NCBI GenBank assembly: GCA_025934835.1
Contig: JAICWL010000010.1
Coordinates: forward strand, 1-53,307
DNA from: Fimbriimonadaceae bacterium
GTDB taxonomy: Bacteria; Armatimonadota; Fimbriimonadia; Fimbriimonadales; Fimbriimonadaceae
Direction: 5' to 3'
Length of the DNA stretch: 53,307 nucleotides
The translations under genes were made by a program, and so were the position numbers. Position 1 is the stretch's first letter. The number at the start of each line of letters is the position of its first letter. The notes beneath the pieces were generated by a model, which worked only from the letters and a program-made list of their open reading frames with translations, made no database searches and was not told the origin of the DNA. This document shows positions 43,116 through 48,854 of the stretch, one piece after another.

Positions 43116-43463
43116 GACGGGAGTTCGTTTCGCAATTTTTACTTTTCGGTTTTTTCGGCCCGTGGTTTTGCGCAGGGCCGGTGCAAGGATATCCATTCGA
43201 CTCGACGGGTCGAGCCGATCAAATTGTCAAGGTGCGCAATAGTAGATACACGTCTACGCAGTTGTTTTGAGCGACTGTTCGAAGGAACCCGTATTTTTGC
43301 GAGGAAATTAGCCGGTCATCGTGGGGGGGTTAGGGCTTATGGCGAGGCCGCGGAGGATCACCGGCTCCGAGTGTAGGCGGCAACTGTCTCTTCTTGCTTC
43401 ATTCTCGGGGTCTGGGACGCCGGGATAGTTTCGTCCACCTCGCTGAAGTCGGATGGCTTCCGT

Positions 43464-43496
43464 GGCGCGTGGCGGGGTATGGGCGTGGTTCTAGCC
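43464..43496. repeat. 33-base direct repeat, left copy, flanking toxin-antitoxin module
   Basis: GGCGCGTGGCGGG-G-TA-T-GGGC-G-TGGTTCTAGCC, identical to 44433-44465 in 30 of 33 positions. This left copy is in non-coding sequence. The two are 969 bases apart start to start, with the toxin-antitoxin pair between them. Confidence 0.85.
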
Positions 43497-43568
43497 TGCT
43501 CATTGCTAGGATTTGATGCTTCGGAGCACATTTGCTCGAGTCGGAATCAGTTTTTCAGGAATTCTGTC

Positions 43569-43622
43569 TACAATCCTAGACAGGAGTATTCCCAATGATG
43601 GGACAATGCCTGTAATGGGAAT
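43569..43622 (+). promoter_or_regulatory. Toxin-antitoxin promoter and inverted-repeat operator
   Basis: A TACAAT -10-like box lies at 43569-43574. Downstream, ATTCCCA (43588-43594) and TGGGAAT (43616-43622) are inverted repeats, and between them TCCCA/TGGGA and ACAGG/CCTGT form additional inverted pairs. A self-repressed operator is usual for such modules. A strong ribosome site AGGAGGAGAA follows, before ATG 43651. Confidence 0.5.
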
Positions 43623-43650
43623 CTAATGCACCCATCAGGAGGAGAACCGT

Positions 43651-43947
43651 ATGGCAACCAAGACCCCCGGATATACAGGACAAGAACTCCGGAAGCCAGA
43701 CGCCCAAGGAAGGATCGTCATCGGAAAGGAACATGTCAACGACACGTATGCAGTCGAAAAACTCAGCAACGGTGACATCTTGCTGCGCCCGGTAGTGGTC
43801 ATCCATAAGCAGGAAGCTTGGCTATTCAACAACGAAGGGGCCCTAGCGTCCGTAAAGCGGGGACTGAAGCAAGCCGCGCGGGGCGAGACACACGACCTGG
43901 GGTCCTTCGCGGACCACGCAAGCGAAGAGCCTTGCGAAGAGGAGTAG
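43651..43947 (+). CDS. Antitoxin, AbrB-like head with a PhD-like tail
   Basis: 98 residues with a strong AGGAGGAG site 7 bases upstream. The N-terminal half has DAQGRIVIGKEHVNDTY and LSNGDILLRPVVVI, the swapped-hairpin pattern of AbrB/MazE-type DNA-binding domains. The C-terminal part (AWLFNNEGALASVKRGLKQA followed by GETHDLGSFADHA) resembles the toxin-wrapping tails of RelE/ParE-type antitoxins. It ends in an acidic tail. It should neutralise the toxin encoded 7 bases downstream and repress its own promoter. The family call is by pattern. Confidence 0.75.
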   Translation: MATKTPGYTGQELRKPDAQGRIVIGKEHVNDTYAVEKLSNGDILLRPVVVIHKQEAWLFNNEGALASVKRGLKQAARGETHDLGSFADHASEEPCEEE

Positions 43948-43954
43948 TTTCGCC

Positions 43955-44242
43955 ATGCCGTACAAGCTGGTCTTCACTTCCGAAGCGAAGGAGCAGCTCG
44001 AGGCGCTAAAGATCGACGAGAAGAAGCTAAAACGAGTTCAGAAGTGCCACGGGTTCATCGAAACGAATCCGAAGCATCCGAGTCTTAGCTCCCACAAGTA
44101 TTCGGTTTTGAAAACAGAGGACCAGCGGGACCTTTGGGAGTCCTACGTTGAGAACCGAACACCTGCCGCGTGGCGGGTGTTCTGGTTTTATGGACCGCAG
44201 AGCGACGTCATTACAATCGTCGCGATCACGCCTCATCCGTAA
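43955..44242 (+). CDS. RelE/ParE-like toxin
   Basis: 95 residues. The small alpha/beta fold is shown by YKLVFTSEAKEQLEAL, the central RVQKCHGFIETNPKHPSL, and the beta end WRVFWFYGPQSDVITIVAITPHP. The Arg and aromatic residues of LWESYVENRTPAAWRVFW resemble the RNA-binding face of RelE-family ribonucleases, though ParE gyrase inhibitors share the fold. GAGGAG lies ahead of ATG 43955 in the antitoxin's final codons. Target (mRNA or gyrase) cannot be decided from sequence alone. Confidence 0.82.
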   Translation: MPYKLVFTSEAKEQLEALKIDEKKLKRVQKCHGFIETNPKHPSLSSHKYSVLKTEDQRDLWESYVENRTPAAWRVFWFYGPQSDVITIVAITPHP

Positions 44243-44432
44243 GAAGAGTGGTCGGACTTGGCAGATTTGCTGCGAAGCTCTATGTGATCGTCGTTGAACC
44301 AAGGTTGTAAGGCGAGGAAAACGCGACTCTTCCCGATGGATCACAGCTCGACGGCTTAGCCTGTCTCCCGTGGCCGCTGGCGCGAGGGTGAGCTCGAGCG
44401 GTGGTCGGCATCTTGGGAAACCGTATGAGCCA

Positions 44433-44465
44433 GGCGCGTGGCGGGATAAGGGCTTGGTTCTAGCC
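44433..44465. repeat. 33-base direct repeat, right copy, overlapping the MFS stop
   Basis: Differs from the left copy (43464-43496) at three positions. It contains the stop codon of the MFS gene (CTA at 44460-44462 on the plus strand) and a few of its last bases. The flanks outside the repeat are not similar in the two copies, so this is a short repeat and not a gene duplication. Confidence 0.85.
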
Positions 44466-45704
44466 GCTGGGTTGCGCGGGGCCGGCGACCCACCAGGCGG
44501 CGATGGCGGGTATGAGGATAAGCGAGGCGCCGAGGATGTAGGGTGAGTACGGACGCCAGAAGAAGAGCGGGTTGCTTATCAGCGGGCCGATGAATCGCGC
44601 CGTCGCGCCGAGCGATTGGGTGATGCCGAAGATGCCGCCCTGCACGCTCTTGGGCGAAGAGCGAGAGATCAGGCTGCTGATGCTCGGCTGCGAGAGGCCC
44701 TGGCATATGCCCATGACCAGCACGACGCAAAGCATCGGCCACCAAAGGTGCATGAACGGAACGAGCGCCAACGCGGGCGCGAGAACCAGGTAGCAGACGC
44801 GCAGAACTCGCACCTCGCCGAACTTCGGCACGACTCGGCGCACGACGCCCCCCTGCATCGTGGCCGCGATGACGCCCACGATCGTCAGGATGTACGCGCC
44901 GTATTCCTGCGAAAGCGCTCGGCCGAGGTGGAAGATCCAGCTCTTGTCCTCGAGCAGGATGAAGAAGGTGGTCTCCAGATTCGTGAAGCCGAGGTTCAGC
45001 GTGAAGAACATCACAAGCAGCAGAGCAAGTCCCGGGGTCGAGGCTGCGATCCGCAGGTTTTGTACGAAGCTGCGCTTTTCTCTCGGCTCCTCGTGTTGGC
45101 GGCTGTCCGGAAGAATCAGCAGGACGTACAGGAAGTTGATAGCCGCGAGAAAAGCGCCGGAGTAGCCCAGAATCGCCGGCGAGCCGTTTCCCAGGTGCGC
45201 GAGCCAAGCGCCGATCGGAGGTCCGAAGATGAAGCCGAGACCGAACGCCGCGCCCACCGCTCCCAGGCCCTTCGCGCGGTGCTCGGGCGCCGTGACGTCG
45301 GCGATGTAAGCAAACGCCACGCCGACGTTCGCCGCAGCTATGCCGGAAATGGCCCTGGATAAGAAGATCGTGCCGATAGACGCGGTGTGCGCGTAAACCA
45401 CGTACGAGATGGTCGACAGGACCGTAGTGACCAGCAACACCGAGCGCCTGCCGGAGTGGTCGCTCATCTTGCCCAGGAAAGGCGCAGTCAGGAGCTGGGC
45501 GAGGCTGAACACGCCGAGCAGCATGCCGAGCACCCACCCGGAGGCTCCCAGCGCGTGGCCACGGAGCTGCACATCCGGGATGAACATGCCGAATCCCAGC
45601 AGGTCGATAAAGACGGTGAGAAAGATCCCGAGTATCGGCGAGGGCCGTAATCCGATGCCGAAGCGGGCTATCAGAGGATCGGTAGTCAGGGGTTCGGCGC
45701 TCAT
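44460..45704 (-). CDS. MFS transporter, TCR/TetA-like
   Basis: 414 residues from ATG 45704. Twelve hydrophobic segments, with the MFS A-motif GKMSDHSGRRSVLL between helices 2 and 3 and FGPPIGAWLAHLG after helix 5 as the C-motif region. The central loop contains PDSRQHEEPREKRS. The resemblance is to tetracycline-resistance-type drug/proton antiporters, but these families also export many metabolites, so the substrate is unknown. It lies 72 bases downstream of the 94-residue gene controlled by a c-di-AMP riboswitch and could share that transcript. Confidence 0.87.
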   Translation of the reverse strand: MSAEPLTTDPLIARFGIGLRPSPILGIFLTVFIDLLGFGMFIPDVQLRGHALGASGWVLGMLLGVFSLAQLLTAPFLGKMSDHSGRRSVLLVTTVLSTISYVVYAHTASIGTIFLSRAISGIAAANVGVAFAYIADVTAPEHRAKGLGAVGAAFGLGFIFGPPIGAWLAHLGNGSPAILGYSGAFLAAINFLYVLLILPDSRQHEEPREKRSFVQNLRIAASTPGLALLLVMFFTLNLGFTNLETTFFILLEDKSWIFHLGRALSQEYGAYILTIVGVIAATMQGGVVRRVVPKFGEVRVLRVCYLVLAPALALVPFMHLWWPMLCVVLVMGICQGLSQPSISSLISRSSPKSVQGGIFGITQSLGATARFIGPLISNPLFFWRPYSPYILGASLILIPAIAAWWVAGPAQPSG

Positions 45705-45744
45705 CGGGCGGGAAAGTTCAGTGTATCCCGCCACGACGGTCGAG

Positions 45745-45760
45745 CGTCGGGCCCCCGACG
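45745..45760 (-). other. Perfect GC hairpin between the 94-residue gene and the MFS gene
   Basis: CGTCGGG and CCCGACG arms flank a two-base centre (read on either strand), a 16-base perfect stem-loop 17 bases after the unknown gene's stop. No T tract follows on the minus strand. It could attenuate or process the transcript between the two genes. Confidence 0.5.
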
Positions 45761-45776
45761 GATTATTCGGGCGAGC

Positions 45777-46061
45777 TCAATTTGCGTAGATCTGCGGCGG
45801 AGCGTGGGGATGGAGTGCTTCCATCGCTTCCTCTCTTACGTCGCGCTGGAGCCGCTCTGCGCTCGATGCCATGCGTGTGAGGCCGGCCGACGAATTCCGG
45901 TCGGCGCTATGAGCGATTTGTGCCTTGGCGTGCGAGAAAGTCCTCGCTTGGATCTTGAGGCTCCGACCGAGCATGATCAGCAATCGGGCCTTGCGGGTGG
46001 GCGTCATGGGAGACTCTCGGATGATCTCCATCCGGCGTCTCACTTCAAACTCTGTGAGCAT
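45777..46061 (-). CDS. 94-residue basic helical protein under c-di-AMP riboswitch control
   Basis: 94 residues with a strong GGAGGAG site 8 bases before ATG 46061. It is soluble, Arg/Lys/His-rich and mostly helical: MLTEFEVRRRMEIIRESP, TRKARLLIMLGRSLKIQA and MASSAERLQRDVREEAMEAL. There is no signal peptide or membrane helix and no family I recognise. It starts 30 bases after the end of a clear ydaO-type riboswitch on the same strand, so its level should depend on c-di-AMP. A role in osmotic, potassium or cell-wall homeostasis is a guess from the usual c-di-AMP regulon, not from the protein itself. Confidence 0.72.
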   Translation of the reverse strand: MLTEFEVRRRMEIIRESPMTPTRKARLLIMLGRSLKIQARTFSHAKAQIAHSADRNSSAGLTRMASSAERLQRDVREEAMEALHPHAPPQIYAN

Positions 46062-46074
46062 CCATGTTTCTCCT

Positions 46075-46089
46075 CCAGGCTGGGCCTGG
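46075..46089 (-). promoter_or_regulatory. Hairpin at the end of the riboswitch, adjoining the ribosome site
   Basis: CCAGGC and GCCTGG pair around three bases (minus-strand reading CCAGGC-CCA-GCCTGG). The right arm directly adjoins AGGAGAAAC, the ribosome site of the 94-residue gene. It could be the switching element of the expression platform, working at the level of translation. Confidence 0.6.
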
Positions 46090-46090
46090 T

Positions 46091-46216
46091 CCTTGCATCC
46101 GCCTGCGAGGTTAGCTGTCGGGTTCGGGCCAAGAACTACCCGCTCTTCATCGCTGAAGAGTTCACCCCTTTCAGTGGGTCCCCCGCTGCCGTTTCCCCAA
46201 CGGCACTCGGCGTAGG
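46091..46216 (-). ncRNA. c-di-AMP (ydaO/yuaA-type) riboswitch aptamer
   Basis: Read on the minus strand, the highly conserved blocks of the ydaO-type aptamer appear in order: GCGGGGGACCCA, GGGGTGAACTC, GCGGGTAG, CCCGAACCCGACAGCTAACC and TCGCAGGCG. A P2-like hairpin (TGCCGTT-GGGG-AACGGCA) lies just before the first block, and CGCC/GGCG near the two ends can form P1. This order and spacing are those of the RF00379 family as I remember it, which binds two c-di-AMP molecules and usually turns expression off. The controlled gene begins 30 bases after the aptamer. The ends of the feature are approximate. Confidence 0.93.
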
Positions 46217-46242
46217 CGCCCCGGCTTCCCGGGACTGGATAA

Positions 46243-46273
46243 TCTATACCCGAACCACGGGCACGACTGACAA
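46243..46273 (-). promoter_or_regulatory. Candidate promoter of the riboswitch transcript
   Basis: On the minus strand TTGTCA (46268-46273) and TATAGA (46243-46248) are 19 bases apart. The -35 differs from TTGACA at one base. Transcription would begin near 46236, just ahead of the aptamer, which fits. Confidence 0.5.
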
Positions 46274-46349
46274 TCGTAGTTATGGATGACAGACCGGCGG
46301 CGTCTTGCGGAATATGGGCGTGAACGAGCCCTCTTTCCGGACGCGATCA

Positions 46350-46361
46350 GAATACGTATTC
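46350..46361. promoter_or_regulatory. 12-base palindrome upstream of the sugar transporter operon
   Basis: GAATACGTATTC is a perfect palindrome 45 bases before ATG 46407. A regulator such as a LacI- or GntR-family sugar repressor could bind here; none is encoded nearby. By chance such a site occurs once in about 4,000 bases. Confidence 0.3.
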
Positions 46362-46406
46362 CTCGTTCCCATCGGGCCGGAAGAGCAGTATCATGTCTGA
46401 AACCCG

Positions 46407-48854
46407 ATGACCAAACGTGGGCTCGCCCTTGTCGCGCTTTGTCTGACGCCGCTTATCGCGCTTGCCCAATCCGCGTCGCCGGCTCCGCAGCAAAGGCAGC
46501 TGATGGTTTGGGGGCTGGGGGTTTCGCCCGACAGCAAGGGGCAGGACGCGGTCATTCGGGAGTTCGAGCGGCGCAATCCGGACATCAACGTTCGGATCTT
46601 GAGCATGGGCGCGGGGGGCATGAACCCTCAAAAGCTGCTCACTAGCATCGTTGGGAACGTCGCTCCGGACGTGATCAACCAGGACCGCTTCACCATCGCG
46701 GACTTTGCGAGCCGAGGGGCTTTTCGGCCACTGGACGACCTGATCGCCCGCGATGAGAAGTCCGACCCGCTTTGCCCCAGAAAGGACCAGTACTACGCGG
46801 CACCTTGGGCGGAGGCCTCCTACGGGGGGCATTTGTACGGCATCCCGACAGGCGCGGACAACCGGATTCTTTATTACAACAAGGCGATTTTCCGGGAAAA
46901 GGCGGCCGATCTCCGCGCGGCCGGACTCGATCCCGACCGTCCCCCCAGGACTTGGAGCGAGGTGCTCGCTTATAGCAAGGTGCTGACCGAGTTCAACAAG
47001 GACGGCACTTTGAAGCGCGCGGGGTTCATGCCGAACTTCGGCAACTCGTGGCTGTACATGTACGCGTTCGAAAACAACGCGGATTTCATGTCGCCGGACG
47101 GCCGCCGTTGCACGCTCGACACGCCGGAATCTGAAGAAGCTCTGAAGTTCATGGTCCAGGGGTACGACCTCGTGGGCGGCTACGAGCAGGCGAAGGCGTT
47201 CGAATCGGGTTTCCTGGGCAAAGAGAACGACGCGTTCATCATCGGCAAGGTAGCGATGAAGATCGACGGGGACTGGACGTTGGCCGACCCGCTCAGCCGC
47301 TACGCGCCGGGACTGGACTTCGGAGTTGGTCCGCCACCCGTGCCGGACGACCGGTATTACCACCGAGGCAGATTCAAGAACGAGAAGGACACGTTCGTCA
47401 CGTGGATGGGCGGATTTTCGCTCGCTATTCCGCGCGGCGCGCACAACGTGCAGGATGCCTGGAAGTTCATAAAATTCGCGACGAGCACGGAAGGAAGGCT
47501 GATCGAGGCTTCGAACCAGATGGCGTGGGACCGCAGACGGGGCCGATTCTACGTGCCTCGCCAGCAAGGCAGCAAGGAAGCCAATCTCGAGTTGTTCAAA
47601 CGGTTCAAGCCGGCGGAGCCGAAGTTTGCGGCGGCCGTCAAGATGCACCTGGAGATGGCGCCGTACGGGCGCATCCGTCCGGCGACGTTCGTGGGGCAAA
47701 AGTTATGGAACGAGCACGCCAAAGCGATGGAGACGGCTTGCTACCACAAGGCATCGCCCCATGACGCTTTGCTGGCCGGCCAGAGAGCGGTCCAGCAGGA
47801 CTTGGACGCCTTCTTCGGCCGGGCGCAGTATCCGGTTATCAATTTGATGGCGCCTTTGGAGGTCGGCGCGGGCGTGCTCGTGATCGCGTTGATCGTGCTG
47901 CTCGTGTTGTTCCTTCGCGCGCCGCTCGGTCGCCTTGCGAAGAACGAGGCCAAGTGGGCGTACATCCTCGTCTCGCCCTGGGTAATCGGTTTCCTCGTAT
48001 TCACGCTCGGGCCGATGCTGGCGTCCCTACTGTTCAGCTTCACCCAGTACGACGTTTTGAACGAGGCCCGTTGGGTTGGGCTGCACAACTTCGCGGACAT
48101 GTTCGGCGCTGACCGCGACAACGTGATGAAGGCGCTGGGGAACTCGGTTTATCTGGCGGCTGCGGGGGTTCCGCTCGGGCTCGCGACCGGTCTTGCGATC
48201 GCGCTGTTGCTGAATACCGCGCAGCGCGGCATGAGGTTCTATCGAACGTTCTTCTATATGCCGGCGATCGTTCCCGGCGTGGCCAGCGCTGTGCTTTGGA
48301 CCTGGGTGCTGACTCCGGATGCGAACAAGGGGCTCATCAACTCGTTTTGGCAGCAGACGCTTTCCCCGTGGCTCGGGGTCACGCCCCCGGCTTGGCTGAA
48401 TTCGGCAGATTGGTCCAAGCCCGCGCTGATACTGATGGGGCTTTGGGGCGCGGGCAGCGGCATGATCCTTTGGCTTGCGGGTCTCAAGGGCGTCCCCAGC
48501 TCGATGTATGAGGCGGCAAGCATCGATGGAGCGAACGGCAATCAGCAGTTTTGGGCCGTCACGTTCCCGACGCTGACGCCGATCGTGTTCTTCAACTGCG
48601 TGATGGGATTCATCGGCGCGTTGCAGGAGTTCGACCGAATGTACATCATGAAGTCCTCGTCGGACGGGACCGTGGGGCCGGACAACTCGATGCTAACTCC
48701 GGTTTATCACCTGTTCACGAACGGCTTCGCGTTCTTCAAGATGGGGTACGCGTCTGCGATCGCGTGGCTGATTTTCGCGATCATCCTGGCTATCACATTC
48801 GTGCAATTCAAGCTCTCGCCGCGGTGGGTGCATAACGAGGTGGAGCAGGCATGA
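46407..48854 (+). CDS. Solute-binding protein fused to a MalF-type sugar permease
   Basis: 815 residues. A signal peptide (MTKRGLALVALCLTPLIALAQ) is followed by a complete CUT1-type binding domain (about residues 30-470) with NPDINVRILSMGAGGMNPQ, PDVINQDRFTIADFASRGAF, GIPTGADNRILYYNKAIF, and VAMKIDGDWTLADPL. A membrane helix (about 486-505, VLVIALIVLLVLFL) and a full MalF/UgpA-type permease follow (517-815), including WAYILVSPWVIGFLVF and the EAA loop YEAASIDGANGNQQFW at about 700. The binding domain is thus tethered outside the membrane to its own channel. The last 4 bases overlap the next permease (ATGA). No ATPase gene is in the operon, so a shared MsmX-like ATPase is likely. Confidence 0.88.
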   Translation: MTKRGLALVALCLTPLIALAQSASPAPQQRQLMVWGLGVSPDSKGQDAVIREFERRNPDINVRILSMGAGGMNPQKLLTSIVGNVAPDVINQDRFTIADFASRGAFRPLDDLIARDEKSDPLCPRKDQYYAAPWAEASYGGHLYGIPTGADNRILYYNKAIFREKAADLRAAGLDPDRPPRTWSEVLAYSKVLTEFNKDGTLKRAGFMPNFGNSWLYMYAFENNADFMSPDGRRCTLDTPESEEALKFMVQGYDLVGGYEQAKAFESGFLGKENDAFIIGKVAMKIDGDWTLADPLSRYAPGLDFGVGPPPVPDDRYYHRGRFKNEKDTFVTWMGGFSLAIPRGAHNVQDAWKFIKFATSTEGRLIEASNQMAWDRRRGRFYVPRQQGSKEANLELFKRFKPAEPKFAAAVKMHLEMAPYGRIRPATFVGQKLWNEHAKAMETACYHKASPHDALLAGQRAVQQDLDAFFGRAQYPVINLMAPLEVGAGVLVIALIVLLVLFLRAPLGRLAKNEAKWAYILVSPWVIGFLVFTLGPMLASLLFSFTQYDVLNEARWVGLHNFADMFGADRDNVMKALGNSVYLAAAGVPLGLATGLAIALLLNTAQRGMRFYRTFFYMPAIVPGVASAVLWTWVLTPDANKGLINSFWQQTLSPWLGVTPPAWLNSADWSKPALILMGLWGAGSGMILWLAGLKGVPSSMYEAASIDGANGNQQFWAVTFPTLTPIVFFNCVMGFIGALQEFDRMYIMKSSSDGTVGPDNSMLTPVYHLFTNGFAFFKMGYASAIAWLIFAIILAITFVQFKLSPRWVHNEVEQA

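Larger units (their letters stand above)
43070..43650. other. 581-base low-coding gap between thyX and toxin-antitoxin genes
   Basis: A stretch with more A/T and homopolymer runs than the surroundings. It contains a hairpin at 43090-43115, a short perfect inverted repeat CTCGACGGGTCGAG near 43198, the first 33-base direct repeat at 43464-43496, and the antitoxin operator at 43588-43622. A 90-codon frame from 43104 has no ribosome site and no recognisable content. I see no RNA gene. Confidence 0.5.
46062..46406. other. 345-base regulatory gap between divergent transcripts
   Basis: The gap holds, on the minus strand, a candidate promoter (46243-46273), the c-di-AMP aptamer (46091-46216) and a translation-control hairpin (46075-46089). 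On the plus strand, toward the sugar transporter, it holds the palindrome at 46350-46361 and no clear ribosome site before ATG 46407. Confidence 0.6.

Noticed and set aside
41429-43135. 568-codon frame antisense to yeiH and thyX
   Set aside because: Same reason: Arg-rich composition and no domain; the plus strand encodes thyX and yeiH.
43104-43376. 90-codon open frame after thyX
   Set aside because: No ribosome site, no recognisable sequence, and it lies across a hairpin in an AT-richer gap; the codon use does not match the neighbours.
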